A stretch of 34,661 nucleotides of DNA from Bacillota bacterium (GCA_012839765.1 DUMW01000064.1:1-34661), one strand, 5' to 3'; positions 7,417 through 16,547 are shown, counted from the stretch's first letter. A program made the numbers and translations. Notes: generated by a model not told the origin, from the sequence alone.

Positions 7417-10400
7417 ATGTTCACGGAACAGGACATAAAAAAGATTGAAAAGCGTTGCCAGTGGTTGAAGCATTGGTTCTATGAACCGGTGATGGACCTG
7501 GAAGTGGTCATGGCACCTACCAAAGAACATATTCGCCATTTACAGATCGACCATCTCCAGTTTGTTCCGATCAGTCCTGGTACCCCTTGGGGGGAAGAAT
7601 GGGAGAGCGCCTGGTTCAAGAGCACATATGAGTTCAAGGAAGCACCGGGGGAGAAGCTCTTCCTGCAGGTGGAGACCGGAGGAGAATCCATTGTCTATAT
7701 CGACGGGAAAGCTAGCGCTGCCATCGATAGGGAACATCACGAGATTCCTTTGTCCGCTGAAGAACTGGCCCCGGGGAAGCATACGGTCTTGATCGAATCC
7801 TACGCGGGACACCTGATCCCCAAGGTCAATGCCGTGCCCGTCCAGTTGGCGGATAACCAATGGACCCGACCGGTGTACAGACATTGCCGGTTGGTGAGAC
7901 GTAACGATGTGGTTTGGCATCTGTACTTTGATCTTGTCACCCTCTTTGAGGTGGCGAAGGAACTGCCCAAGGACAGCCTGCGGCGGGCCCGGATTTTGGA
8001 TACGCTAAATGATGTGATCGACAGCATCACCTGGGATACCAGCGATGTAAAGCTGCAGAGGGCGCAGTTTGCGGAAGCTCGTAAGCAGCTTGCTCCCTTG
8101 CTCAGCTCCCAGAACTCACCCACCACACCTACTTTGCATATGATGGGCCATGCCCATATTGACATCGCCTGGCTTTGGCCCCTAGCGGAGACCATCCGCA
8201 AGTGTGGTCGTACCTTTGCGACCCAGCTGCGGATTATGGAGGAGTACCCCAAGTACATCTTCCTCCAAAGCCAGCCCCAGGCCTATGAATACGCGGAGAA
8301 GTACTATCCGGAGATTTTTGAGCGGATCAAAAAGGCCATTGCCGCGGGGAAATGGGAAGCCAACGGTGGTATGTGGGTGGAGGCCGACACCAACGTGCCC
8401 AGCACCGAGTCTCTAATTCGTCAATTCCTCGTGGGAGGACAGTACTTCCAGGAGAAGCTGGGCGTACGGTCCGATACCCTCTGGTTACCGGACGTTTTCG
8501 GTTACAGTGGGAACCTACCCCAGATCATTAAAGGGTGCGGTATCGACTATTTCATTACCTCGAAAATCGGTTGGAACCAGACGAACCGGTTCCCCTATGA
8601 CCTTTTTAAGTGGGAAGGGATCGATGGCACCACCATCCTGTCCCATTATATTAAGCTTAATTACAATGGTTCCATTAACCCCAGTTCCCTGTGGGCCCAC
8701 TGGCGGGCTTTCCAACCCAAGGAGCTTTCGGATACCATGGTGCATCCGGTGGGCTTTGGTGACGGCGGCGGTGGCATGACCATGGAGAACATGGAGTTTG
8801 CCAATCGGGTGGTGGATCTGGAGGGTTGCCCCAAGGCCAGGTTCGGTACCGTCAGCGATCTCATGAAGAAACTGGCGAAAAACCAAGACAGGTATCCCAG
8901 CTGGCGAGGTGAGCTTTATCTGGAGCTGCACCGGGGTACCCTTACCAGTCAGGCCTGGACCAAACGCAACAACCGAAAGATCGAGTTTTTGCTGCGGGAA
9001 ACGGAGATGCTGGCCACGGTGGCCTATCTGCTTACGGGCCACTACCCGGGGCGGGAGTTTACAGAACTTTGGAAGCCGGTGCTCACCAACCATTTCCATG
9101 ATATCCTTCCCGGTTCCTCCATTGAGCGGGTCTATGAGGATTGCGACCGCATCTACACCGATGTGGCCACGAAGGCTTTAGAACTACGGCAACGGGCCAA
9201 AGAGGATATCTATAGCCAGTTGGGTAAGGTCGCCACCGGCAGAAAACAGCTGGTGCTCCTGAACACCCTCAATTGGGATCGGCAGGATCCCGTCTCCATT
9301 CCTGTGGGATCTGTGGATCCGGACCGGAACCGCATTGGCCAGTGTGTGGTGAACGATGTGGCTTTGCCGGCCGATGGGCCAGTCCATGTGGTGGACCGAG
9401 AGGGTAATCCTGTGCCTAGCCAGTGGAGTCCTGAGCGATTGGTCTTTAAACCGGATGTGGCGGCCACGGGACTGCGGGCCTATTACCTGCAGCCGGGACC
9501 GTGTCCGGTGCAACCGGAGAATCCTGTGTCGGTGCGGGTGGAAAAGGACATTGCCTACCTGGAAAACCATCTGATCAAGGTCCAGGTGGACCAGAGCGGT
9601 CAACTACTTTCCGTATATGATAAAGAGGCCCAGCGGGAAGTGCTGCCCCAAGGCAAGCGGGGCAACGTGGTGCTTCTGGCCGAGGACCTGCCTCTGTATT
9701 GGGATGCCTGGGATGTGGACCGGTTCTATCGGGCTGCGGTGGAGGAAGTGACCGGCGGTACCCTGGAAGTGGTAGAGGAAGGACCTCTCCAGGTCCGGGT
9801 GCGGGTTACCCGCGACTTCGGCGCCGGTTCCAAGTGGGTACAGGACATTGTACTCCATGGGGACAGCAAGCGCATTGACTTCGAGACCAAGGTGGATTGG
9901 CATGAAGTCCATCGCCTGTTGAAGGTAGCCTTCCCTGTGGATGTGAATAGCCGGGAGGTCAACTACGAGATCCAAAACGGGTACATTACCCGTCCCAGCC
10001 ATGATAACACCTCCTGGGATCAGGCCCGCTTCGAGGTCTGTGGCCACAAGTGGTGCGATCTCGCGGAAACCGGCTATGGCGCCGCCTTACTCAATGATTG
10101 CAAGTATGGCCATGAGGCCATTGGCAACGAGCTGCGGTTGACTTTGCTAAAGTCCGCCTATGGCCCGGATTTGAATGCGGATCAAGGAGTGCAGGTGTTC
10201 ACCTACTCCTTCCTGCCCCATGTGGGGAACTTGCATGAGGCCGGTGTGGTACAGGAAGCCCACGCGCTTAACGTGCCCTATGGCGTGGAAATTCTAGACG
10301 ACCAACAGCTGAATCTGTCCAGCCAGCAGTTGCTTCGGATTGAGGGCGGCCAGGTGTTCCTCCATGCGGTGAAGAAAGCGGAGAAATCCCTCGGTGTGGT

Positions 10401-10584
10401 CATCCGTTTCGGTGAGCTGGTGGGACAGCGCAGCCGTGTCACCCTCACCCTGCCTGCGGCGGCGAAACGGGTCGCCGAGACAAACCTGGTGGAGGAGAAC
10501 CCGGTGGTTATTGCCATCAATGCCCAGCGGGTGGAGCTTGAGCTGAAGCCTTTTGAGATCAAGACGCTGTTGGTGGAGCTTTAG
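7417..10584 (+). CDS. GH38 alpha-mannosidase
   Basis: This full-length GH38 enzyme of about 1055 residues hydrolyses alpha-mannosidic linkages using a bound zinc ion. GHAHIDIAWLWP gives the zinc ligands His247 and Asp249. WLPDVFGYS places the nucleophile at Asp359. NHFHDILPGSSI supplies the later zinc-binding histidine. Domain order is the usual one: an N-terminal beta domain (about residues 1-230) with GHA at the barrel start, the catalytic alpha/beta barrel, the helical middle domain and C-terminal beta-sandwiches (about 620-1055). No signal peptide is visible, so it probably acts in the cytoplasm on imported mannose-containing oligosaccharides. ATG 7417 is chosen (AAGGTG 6 bases upstream); GTG 7408 is an alternative. 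The next gene starts 17 bases after its stop. Confidence 0.95.
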   Translation: MFTEQDIKKIEKRCQWLKHWFYEPVMDLEVVMAPTKEHIRHLQIDHLQFVPISPGTPWGEEWESAWFKSTYEFKEAPGEKLFLQVETGGESIVYIDGKASAAIDREHHEIPLSAEELAPGKHTVLIESYAGHLIPKVNAVPVQLADNQWTRPVYRHCRLVRRNDVVWHLYFDLVTLFEVAKELPKDSLRRARILDTLNDVIDSITWDTSDVKLQRAQFAEARKQLAPLLSSQNSPTTPTLHMMGHAHIDIAWLWPLAETIRKCGRTFATQLRIMEEYPKYIFLQSQPQAYEYAEKYYPEIFERIKKAIAAGKWEANGGMWVEADTNVPSTESLIRQFLVGGQYFQEKLGVRSDTLWLPDVFGYSGNLPQIIKGCGIDYFITSKIGWNQTNRFPYDLFKWEGIDGTTILSHYIKLNYNGSINPSSLWAHWRAFQPKELSDTMVHPVGFGDGGGGMTMENMEFANRVVDLEGCPKARFGTVSDLMKKLAKNQDRYPSWRGELYLELHRGTLTSQAWTKRNNRKIEFLLRETEMLATVAYLLTGHYPGREFTELWKPVLTNHFHDILPGSSIERVYEDCDRIYTDVATKALELRQRAKEDIYSQLGKVATGRKQLVLLNTLNWDRQDPVSIPVGSVDPDRNRIGQCVVNDVALPADGPVHVVDREGNPVPSQWSPERLVFKPDVAATGLRAYYLQPGPCPVQPENPVSVRVEKDIAYLENHLIKVQVDQSGQLLSVYDKEAQREVLPQGKRGNVVLLAEDLPLYWDAWDVDRFYRAAVEEVTGGTLEVVEEGPLQVRVRVTRDFGAGSKWVQDIVLHGDSKRIDFETKVDWHEVHRLLKVAFPVDVNSREVNYEIQNGYITRPSHDNTSWDQARFEVCGHKWCDLAETGYGAALLNDCKYGHEAIGNELRLTLLKSAYGPDLNADQGVQVFTYSFLPHVGNLHEAGVVQEAHALNVPYGVEILDDQQLNLSSQQLLRIEGGQVFLHAVKKAEKSLGVVIRFGELVGQRSRVTLTLPAAAKRVAETNLVEENPVVIAINAQRVELELKPFEIKTLLVEL

Positions 10585-10601
10585 TGCAAGGAGGGATCCC
10601 G

Positions 10602-11084
10602 ATGTTACAAGAGTGTGCACCGATGGAGTTTGTGGATTATACCGTCAAGAGACTGGAAAAGGGTGTGCTGTTGGTTTCGAAACAGGAGGGGAAGAACCCC
10701 AATGTGATGACCATCTCCTGGGGATTTGTAGGATTTCAGTGGTCCAAACCCATGTTCATCGTACCGGTGCGGACCGAACGGTTTAGCCATCCCCTCATTG
10801 AAGCTGCGGGGGAGTTTGTGGTGTCTATCCAGCCGCCCTCTATGGACGAGGATGCCCAGTACTGCGGCACCCGGTCCGGTCGGGATACGGACAAATGGGT
10901 GGATCGCGGGTTCATCCCCGTGGAGTTGCCGGGAGTACAGACCCCGGGCATCAAGCAGGCCGCTTTACATTATGCCTGTCGGGTGGTGCACACCGCCTCG
11001 GCAAAACCCAGGACCTCTCACACCTTTTTCTTCGGTGAGATTTTGGGGGTCTATCGGGATCCCACCCAGGACCTGGTACTATGA
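10602..11084 (+). CDS. Flavin reductase-like (FMN-binding split barrel) protein
   Basis: This 160-residue protein has the features of the flavin-reductase-like FMN-binding split barrel: NVMTISWGFVGFQWSKPMF near residue 33, then a VRTERFSHPLIE flavin-contact segment and GEFVVSI. Members bind FMN and act as NAD(P)H:flavin reductases or as small flavoproteins of unknown role. ATG 10602 follows AAGGAGG by 6 bases. It is co-transcribed with the mannosidase, though the functional link is not obvious. It ends just before a hairpin shared with the convergent phosphofructokinase gene. Confidence 0.85.
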   Translation: MLQECAPMEFVDYTVKRLEKGVLLVSKQEGKNPNVMTISWGFVGFQWSKPMFIVPVRTERFSHPLIEAAGEFVVSIQPPSMDEDAQYCGTRSGRDTDKWVDRGFIPVELPGVQTPGIKQAALHYACRVVHTASAKPRTSHTFFFGEILGVYRDPTQDLVL

Positions 11085-11091
11085 AGGACAA

Positions 11092-11120
11092 AACCGCCCC
11101 AACTTGGGGCGGTTCTAATC
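11092..11120. terminator. Bidirectional terminator hairpin between convergent genes
   Basis: AACCGCCCC (11092-11100) pairs perfectly with GGGGCGGTT (11106-11114). On the minus strand the stem is followed by TTTTGTCC, which suits the phosphofructokinase gene; the plus-strand T run (TTCTAATC) is weaker. It separates the flavin-reductase gene from the convergent kinase. Confidence 0.75.
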
Positions 11121-11132
11121 AAGTCCTCCGGG

Positions 11133-12152
11133 TTACAACCCCAGCTCCAACTTGGCCAGTTCCAGCCACTGGGGGGGTACTATCTGCTTCCGGCCCACCA
11201 CTTCGGCCAGCGGTACCCTTACCACTTCATCCCGTTGGAGCGCCATCATGATGCCCTTCTGACCTGCCAGAAGGGTGGAGACGGCGCCTTCGGCAAAGCG
11301 GGTGGCCAGCAATAGATCGGTAGGGGTAGGGCTGCCTCCCCGCTGCAGGTAGCCGAGGACCAAGACTCTGGGTTTTTGTTTTGTTTTTTCATGTACCTGT
11401 TTAGCTACCCAGTAGGCTACACCTTCCAGCTCCAGGTTGCCAAAAACATCCGCCTGCTCCAAATCACCCCGGGCGGAGAGGCCAAAGCCCTCGGCCACGA
11501 TGGCTAGACAACTGGGGCAACCAGCTTTCTTTCGTGCCTGGAAGCGGGAGACGAGTCCGTCGATGGTGGTATCCAATTCCGGGCACAGAAGGTAGTCTGC
11601 ACCGACGAGGATGCTAGAAAAGACGGCCAACCAGCCGGTATCCCTGCCCATCACCTCTACCAACATGTCCCGGGCGTGGGCCGCGTTGGAGTTGCGCACC
11701 GCGTTGACGTTTTTGGCAATGGCGTGTAGCGCTGTATCAAATCCTAGACAGCGGTCGGTACCGTAGACGTCATTGTCGATGGTCTGGGGGATGCCCACCA
11801 CCGGAAAACCTAAGGCCGAGAGCTTCTCTGCCACCGACAGTGTGTCATCGCCTCCGATGGCGATAAGCCCGTCCAGTTTGCATTCTTCAATGCCGGCCAG
11901 AAGCTGCTTGTCCTTCCCCTGGGTAAAGGGATTGACCCGGGCTGTGCCCAAAAGTGTCCCCGGCTGATACTCCCAACCTTTGCAGGCCTCGAGGGCCAAG
12001 GTGTCCCAGGCTCCCTCCAACAGGCCCTGCCAGCCGTTGCGGATGCCCACGGTCTCCACTCCCCGGTACCCTAGGGCCCGGACGATGGTAACAATGGCTT
12101 TATTTATTCCCGAAGAGTCTCCTCCTCCGGTCAAGATGCCAATGCGTTTCAA
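11133..12152 (-). CDS. 6-phosphofructokinase family protein
   Basis: This 339-residue member of the phosphofructokinase family phosphorylates fructose 6-phosphate in glycolysis. It has the glycine-rich start ILTGGGDSSGINKAI, the IGGDDTLSVA phosphate-donor loop, the catalytic PQTIDND segment and EVMGRDTGWLAV for substrate binding. The second Asp of GGDD usually marks pyrophosphate-dependent enzymes, where ATP enzymes have Gly. The residue before TIDND is Gln, where PPi enzymes usually have Lys and ATP enzymes Gly, so the donor is uncertain. TTG 12152 is chosen because AGGAGGG lies 6 bases upstream and the candidate -10 box would put transcription start close to the alternative ATG at 12185. 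Confidence 0.9.
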   Translation of the reverse strand: MKRIGILTGGGDSSGINKAIVTIVRALGYRGVETVGIRNGWQGLLEGAWDTLALEACKGWEYQPGTLLGTARVNPFTQGKDKQLLAGIEECKLDGLIAIGGDDTLSVAEKLSALGFPVVGIPQTIDNDVYGTDRCLGFDTALHAIAKNVNAVRNSNAAHARDMLVEVMGRDTGWLAVFSSILVGADYLLCPELDTTIDGLVSRFQARKKAGCPSCLAIVAEGFGLSARGDLEQADVFGNLELEGVAYWVAKQVHEKTKQKPRVLVLGYLQRGGSPTPTDLLLATRFAEGAVSTLLAGQKGIMMALQRDEVVRVPLAEVVGRKQIVPPQWLELAKLELGL

Positions 12153-12186
12153 CGGTAACCCTCCTAATCTGACTTTTGCCGACATT

Positions 12187-12195
12187 AGTATAGCA
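12187..12195 (-). promoter_or_regulatory. Candidate extended -10 promoter for phosphofructokinase
   Basis: On the minus strand TGCTATACT forms a TGn plus near-consensus -10 box. A good -35 box was not found, as is common for extended -10 promoters. It would give a leader of about 30 bases before the TTG start. Confidence 0.4.
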
Positions 12196-12290
12196 TGAAA
12201 ATCCCTGGAGGAAAAAGTCGTGACCTGTTTTGCAGGGATCCATTTGCTCTGGTCTGGCTGAATATGCTAAAGTCTTGTTGTAGGAAAGTC

Positions 12291-12319
12291 TTTACTAAAA
12301 GGTGTTGCGTGGGTAATAC
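12291..12319 (+). promoter_or_regulatory. Candidate sigma-A promoter for the M42 peptidase operon
   Basis: TTTACT (12291-12296) and TAATAC (12314-12319) are 17 bases apart, about 140 bases before the first peptidase start. Both boxes are imperfect, so this is a tentative call. The remaining bases between the two divergent genes (12196-12290) show no other signal that I can name. Confidence 0.35.
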
Positions 12320-12456
12320 AAAGGATGGAAGAAGTCAATATTAAGATGGATTAGGGATTGTTCCTGGGATTTTCTCTTTTGTGCAGGTTAAGGCGAGTCT
12401 GTGAGGAATATATGAGTAGGATACCAGAAACAACCAGAAATGATAGGGTGGAAGCG

Positions 12457-13503
12457 ATGGATGTAAAAACTTTCTTGATGGAGTTGTCCAGGTCCACGGG
12501 TGTTTCGGGCTATGAGCAGCCGGTGGCGGACGTGGTGAGAAGGGCCTTTGCCCCCCATGTGGACGAAATCCGGGAAGATGCCCTGGGGAACGTGATCATG
12601 TTGAAAAGGGGCAGCGGCGACGGAGCCCCCAAGGTCATGTTGGCGGCGCATATGGACGAGATTGGTCTGGTGGTCACCAAGGTGGAAGAGGATGGTTTCA
12701 TCCGGTTCTCCAGCATCGGCGGTGTGGATCAAAGGATCTTACCCGCTGCCGAGGTGGTGGTCCACGGTAAAAAAACCCTTTTGGGTGTAGTGGGGGCTAA
12801 GCCACCCCATGTGCAGTTGGCCGGTGAGCGGGACAAAGCAGTCAAGATGGAGGATCTTTTCATCGACGTGGGACTGGATGGCAAGGAAGCCAAGGAACTG
12901 GTGTCGGTGGGGGACATGATCACCCTCCGGCAGGAACCCATCGACATGAACGGTAAGCTGGCGGGAAAGATCATGGACGATCGATCCGGGGTGGCAGCGC
13001 TATACGCCTGTTGTCAGACCCTGAAGAAGCTGCACCACACGGCCGATGTGTATTTCGTGGCTACGGTGCAGGAAGAGGTGGGGGTGCGGGGCGCAACGGT
13101 AAGCACCTTTGGTATTCTCCCGGACGTGGGCATCGCGGTGGATGTGGGCCACGGGGACATGGCCGGTGTAAGCGGCGGTACACTGAAGCTGGGGGGTGGC
13201 CCGGGAATTGGTCTAGGACCCCATGTGCATCCGAAGTTGTTCGACAAACTCAAGGACGTGGCGGACCGCTGGAAGATCGAGTACAGCATAGAACCGTCTC
13301 CCTATCCCGGCGGGACCGATGCCTATGCTATCCAGGTGGTGCAGGCGGGAGTACCCACCGCGCTGATTTCCATTCCTCTCCGGTATATGCACACGCCGGT
13401 GGAGATGCTGGATTTGGCCGATGTGGAGACCGCCGGTCGCCTTATGGCCCTATTCATTAGTGAAATGGATGTTGAATTTGTGGAGGGATTGCGGTGCTAC
13501 TAA
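12457..13503 (+). CDS. M42 family metallo-aminopeptidase (TET-type), paralog 1
   Basis: This 348-residue M42 peptidase has the full set of co-catalytic metal motifs: AAHMDEIGLVV, MDDRSGVAAL, QEEVGVRGA, VDVGHGD, PGGTDAYA and RYMHTPVEM. The first Glu of QEEVG is the expected general base. M42 enzymes assemble as large dodecameric tetrahedral particles that trim short peptides; some relatives were once annotated as endoglucanases. ATG 12457 gives an N-terminus like those of its two neighbours (KTFLMELSRSTGVSGYEQ) and has AGGGTGG 5 bases upstream; ATG 12412 is a possible alternative. It overlaps the next M42 gene by 10 bases, so translation is probably coupled. Confidence 0.93.
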   Translation: MDVKTFLMELSRSTGVSGYEQPVADVVRRAFAPHVDEIREDALGNVIMLKRGSGDGAPKVMLAAHMDEIGLVVTKVEEDGFIRFSSIGGVDQRILPAAEVVVHGKKTLLGVVGAKPPHVQLAGERDKAVKMEDLFIDVGLDGKEAKELVSVGDMITLRQEPIDMNGKLAGKIMDDRSGVAALYACCQTLKKLHHTADVYFVATVQEEVGVRGATVSTFGILPDVGIAVDVGHGDMAGVSGGTLKLGGGPGIGLGPHVHPKLFDKLKDVADRWKIEYSIEPSPYPGGTDAYAIQVVQAGVPTALISIPLRYMHTPVEMLDLADVETAGRLMALFISEMDVEFVEGLRCY

Positions 13504-14504
13504 AACGACTCAGTGAGGCCATCGGTGTATCCAGCCGGGAACAGGAAGTGCGGGACATTCTCCGGGAAGAAGTGGGCCAGTACGCCAGTCTGCGCACCGA
13601 TGCCTTGGGAGATCTCATTGCGGAAAAACCCGGTACCGGACCGAAGGTGATGCTGGCCGCCCATATGGACGAAGTGGGCCTGATGATTACCAGCATTGAG
13701 AAGAACGGAACATTGAAGTTTAAGCCTGTGGGTGCCATCGATCCCCGGGTCCTGGTGGCCAAGCAGGTCTTGGTGGGCCCCAACAAGATACCAGGGGTGA
13801 TCGGTTCCAAGCCCATCCATCTGCAGCGGCCCGATGAGCGGAATCATCCCATTAAACTAGAGGATATGTGTATAGATATCGGCGCGAAGGATGAAGGCGC
13901 GGCAAAGGAGAAGGTGAAGCTAGGGGATTGTGCCGGCTTTGCCACCAAGTTCGAAGAGTTGCCCGGCGATTTAGTGAAGGGGAAGGCCTTCGATGACCGG
14001 GTGGGCTGTTTTGTAGTGGCCGAGGTGCTCCGTACCGACTTCAAAGTGCCTGTCTGCGGTGCTTTCACGGTCCAGGAAGAAGTGGGCGGTCGGGGGGCCG
14101 GAGTGGTGGCCTACGATGTGATGCCCGATGTGGCCATCGTCTTGGAGGGGACCACCGCCTCCGATGTGGCGGGGATCGATCCCCATCTGCATGCTACCAG
14201 CGTCGGTAAGGGACCAGCCATTACCATCATGGACGGCTCTGTCATCGCTTCCCGGAAGATTGTGGATCGCTTGGTACAGGTGGCAGAGAAACTAGGGATC
14301 CCTTATCAGTTTAGGAGAAGTACGGCCGGGGGGACCGATGCGGGTAAGATCAATGTCACCCAGACAGGGATTCCCGTGGGCGTTGTCTCGGTGCCCTGCC
14401 GTTACATTCATTCGCCCGTTTCCATCGCTAGCCGGAAGGATATCCAGGGAGCGGTGGCCTTGGTGCGCGGGTTCATTGAAAGCTTGCAGGAAGGTGGTTT
14501 GTAA
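13494..14504 (+). CDS. M42 family metallo-aminopeptidase, paralog 2 with Asp-to-Glu metal position
   Basis: The second of three tandem M42 genes (336 residues) starts at GTG 13494 with GGAGGG 5 bases upstream and overlaps the previous gene by 10 bases. It keeps AAHMDEVGLMI, FDDRVGCFVV, QEEVGGRGAG, AGGTDAGKI and RYIHSPV. Where paralogs 1 and 3 have VDV with the metal-binding Asp, this one has VLEGTTASD, placing Glu there. Glu can still bind metal, so it is probably active, perhaps with altered specificity. Three different paralogs in one operon raise the possibility of mixed TET particles, which have been described in archaea. Confidence 0.92.
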   Translation: MLLKRLSEAIGVSSREQEVRDILREEVGQYASLRTDALGDLIAEKPGTGPKVMLAAHMDEVGLMITSIEKNGTLKFKPVGAIDPRVLVAKQVLVGPNKIPGVIGSKPIHLQRPDERNHPIKLEDMCIDIGAKDEGAAKEKVKLGDCAGFATKFEELPGDLVKGKAFDDRVGCFVVAEVLRTDFKVPVCGAFTVQEEVGGRGAGVVAYDVMPDVAIVLEGTTASDVAGIDPHLHATSVGKGPAITIMDGSVIASRKIVDRLVQVAEKLGIPYQFRRSTAGGTDAGKINVTQTGIPVGVVSVPCRYIHSPVSIASRKDIQGAVALVRGFIESLQEGGL

Positions 14505-14507
14505 CCT

Positions 14508-15503
14508 ATGAAAGACTTGATTGAAAAACTGGTGAATGCCTTTGGTCCTTCGGGATATGAGGACGAGATCGCCACGGTAATCACCGAACTGATTTCTCCC
14601 CATGTGGACGAAGTGCGGCGGGACACCCTGGGTAATGTGATTGGGATCAAACGAGGCAGTGGCAAGAAGATTATGCTGGCTGCCCATATGGATGAGATAG
14701 GGATTATCGTTACCCATATTGACGATAAGGGGTTCTTGCGCTTCTCCAACGTTGGCGGACTGAACCCCTACGGGCTCGTCGCTCGACGGGTGCGCTTTGC
14801 CGATGGCACCGTGGGAGTGATCCACCACGAGAAGTTGGACAGGATCACCGATCTAAACCTCTCCAAAATGTATATTGACATCGGTTGTACCTCCAAGGAA
14901 GAGGCGGAAAAGAAGGTTTCCGTCGGCGACATGGCGGTGTTTAACGAAGGTGTGGACCAGTTGGGCAACCGGGTGGTCTCCAAGGTGCTCGATGACCGGG
15001 CGGGATGTGCGGCCCTCATTGCCGCCGCCCAGCAGGCGCCCCAGACCGACAACGAGATCTACTACGTCTTCACCACCCAGGAGGAAGTGGGGACCCGGGG
15101 GGCCAAGACTGCAGCCTTCGGTATCGCTCCTGACTTCGGTATCGCGGTGGACGTAACCCTCACCGGCGATACCCCCGAAGCCCGCACCAATAACGTGGGC
15201 CTGGGCAAGGGTGCTGCAATCAAGGTGAAGGACTCCTCGGTGATCACCCACCCCAAGGTGAAGGATTTTCTAGTGGAAGTGGCCAGGCAGAACGACATAC
15301 CTTACCAGTTTGAGGTGCTAGATGGCGGCGGCACCGACGCAGGGCCCATCCATCTTACCCGGGAAGGCGTCCCTACCGGGGCCGTTTCCATTCCCTGTCG
15401 GTATGTCCATTCCGCATCGGAAATGCTCGATCTGGGCGACTTTGATGCCTGTGTCAAATTGCTGGTGGCTGCCATCACCGCAGACCTCAGCGACCGCTTC
15501 TAA
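14508..15503 (+). CDS. M42 family metallo-aminopeptidase, paralog 3
   Basis: The third tandem M42 gene (331 residues) starts 3 bases after the stop of paralog 2, with GGAAGGTGG upstream. The metal and catalytic motifs are intact: AAHMDEIGIIV, LDDRAGCAAL, QEEVGTRGAK, VDVTLTGD, GGGTDAGPI and RYVHSASEM. It probably cleaves short peptides from the N-terminus in the cytoplasm. It is followed immediately by a GC-rich hairpin. Its sequence is about equally distant from both neighbours by eye, suggesting old duplications rather than a recent triplication. Confidence 0.93.
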   Translation: MKDLIEKLVNAFGPSGYEDEIATVITELISPHVDEVRRDTLGNVIGIKRGSGKKIMLAAHMDEIGIIVTHIDDKGFLRFSNVGGLNPYGLVARRVRFADGTVGVIHHEKLDRITDLNLSKMYIDIGCTSKEEAEKKVSVGDMAVFNEGVDQLGNRVVSKVLDDRAGCAALIAAAQQAPQTDNEIYYVFTTQEEVGTRGAKTAAFGIAPDFGIAVDVTLTGDTPEARTNNVGLGKGAAIKVKDSSVITHPKVKDFLVEVARQNDIPYQFEVLDGGGTDAGPIHLTREGVPTGAVSIPCRYVHSASEMLDLGDFDACVKLLVAAITADLSDRF

Positions 15504-15506
15504 GTC

Positions 15507-15526
15507 GAGGGGGCTAAAGCCCCCTC
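15507..15526. terminator. Hairpin terminating the M42 operon and facing the AraC gene
   Basis: GAGGGGGC (15507-15514) and GCCCCCTC (15519-15526) form a perfect 8-bp stem with loop TAAA right after the third M42 stop. The following bases (AAATGATTTC) are only weakly T-rich. It lies between convergent genes and may serve either side. Confidence 0.55.
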
Positions 15527-15592
15527 AAATGATTTCAGAGCGCATACCTGCCGATGGAGTCCAGGCAGAAGGTCGCCTGTCAAAGGTGGTCT

Positions 15593-16441
15593 TTACTTGG
15601 CCAGGGAGCGGCCGTAGGAATGGCGGATGTACTCACTGGGGGAGGAGCCCACGATCTGGCGGAAGACCCGGGAGAAGTAGGAGGGATCGTTGAAGCCTAG
15701 AAGCTCGGACACCTGGGCGATGGTCTGCCCTTCCTTTAACTCCAAGAGCAACACTTGGGCCTCCTCGATCCGCAGGTGGTTGATGTATTCCACGATGGTC
15801 ATGCCCATGGCTTGGCGGAAAATGCGACAGGCGTATTCGTAACTGAGGTTGACCCCATGGGCAATATCCGTTGCACCCAGGGGCCGGCGATAATTCTCCT
15901 CCAAGAATCGCCGGACGCGGTAGACCGCCTCGGCCCGTTTCGGTGACGTGACCTGGACTGTCTCTGCCCCATGGTCGAAGGATTGGTGCTGACGGGCTAA
16001 GGTGATCAGGATGTCGGTGAACAGGGTGCGGATCTTCAAGCGGTAGTGAGGGCTACGGGTGGTAGTTTCACGTACAATGGCCGCGAACAACTTGGGTACT
16101 TCCGGGGCGGTGGAGTAACCATGGGCCGGCAGCAGGATCCGTTCGTCATCGATGGAACACTGTACTTTGTTGTCGAAGGTTTCCACGGAGGCGGCAAACT
16201 GGGCGAAGTAGAACCCATAGGAGCTAGGATGATTTCCCCAGGAACGGTGTACTTCATTGGGCCAGAGGATGAGGAAGTGTCCCTCGTTTAACACCAGTTT
16301 GCGGGTGCCCCGCTGGAAATGAAGGCGGTTACCGACAGCTACCACCAGTTCCCAGTGGGGATTGCTATGGGCGTTGGTACGCCAGTGTTGGGAATCGTCG
16401 GGTACGTAACCGGCGGATCGCACCAGCAGCTCCTCAGGCAT
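15593..16441 (-). CDS. AraC-family transcriptional regulator with cupin-like sensor domain
   Basis: The 282-residue protein has an N-terminal AraC-type sugar-sensing beta barrel (HWELVVAVGNRLHFQRG, then GHFLILWPNEVH). The C-terminus has two helix-turn-helix motifs, ending in the signature LLGFNDPSYFSRVFRQIVGSSPSEYI. Such regulators usually activate sugar-use genes when bound to a sugar. ATG 16441 is preferred to the longer frame opening at 16579 because the sensor domain starts right after it, a GGGGTGG ribosome site precedes it and the extra 46 residues resemble nothing. The gene is divergent from the sugar isomerase/epimerase gene, whose promoter carries two AACCATGGT copies, making that gene its likely target. 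Confidence 0.9.
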   Translation of the reverse strand: MPEELLVRSAGYVPDDSQHWRTNAHSNPHWELVVAVGNRLHFQRGTRKLVLNEGHFLILWPNEVHRSWGNHPSSYGFYFAQFAASVETFDNKVQCSIDDERILLPAHGYSTAPEVPKLFAAIVRETTTRSPHYRLKIRTLFTDILITLARQHQSFDHGAETVQVTSPKRAEAVYRVRRFLEENYRRPLGATDIAHGVNLSYEYACRIFRQAMGMTIVEYINHLRIEEAQVLLLELKEGQTIAQVSELLGFNDPSYFSRVFRQIVGSSPSEYIRHSYGRSLAK

Positions 16442-16494
16442 CTTCGACCACCCCAAAGGCAAGTGTTCCCGGTTGTTTGTATATTTTCTTCTTC

Positions 16495-16504
16495 GTTCCG
16501 GAAC
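16495..16504. promoter_or_regulatory. Palindromic operator candidate GTTCCGGAAC
   Basis: A perfect 10-bp palindrome with a central CG lies about 55 bases before the AraC start. It is a plausible repressor or activator site by symmetry only. A TATACA-like -10 for the AraC gene lies just downstream on the minus strand. Confidence 0.35.
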
Positions 16505-16547
16505 AGAAAAAGACCTTCTTTGCCTAAGTTTCGAGACACTGAAACCT

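Noticed and set aside
9604-10047. Long minus-strand open frame inside the mannosidase gene
   Set aside because: It lies opposite conserved GH38 coding sequence and shows no recognisable domain, as expected for a shadow frame in GC-rich DNA.
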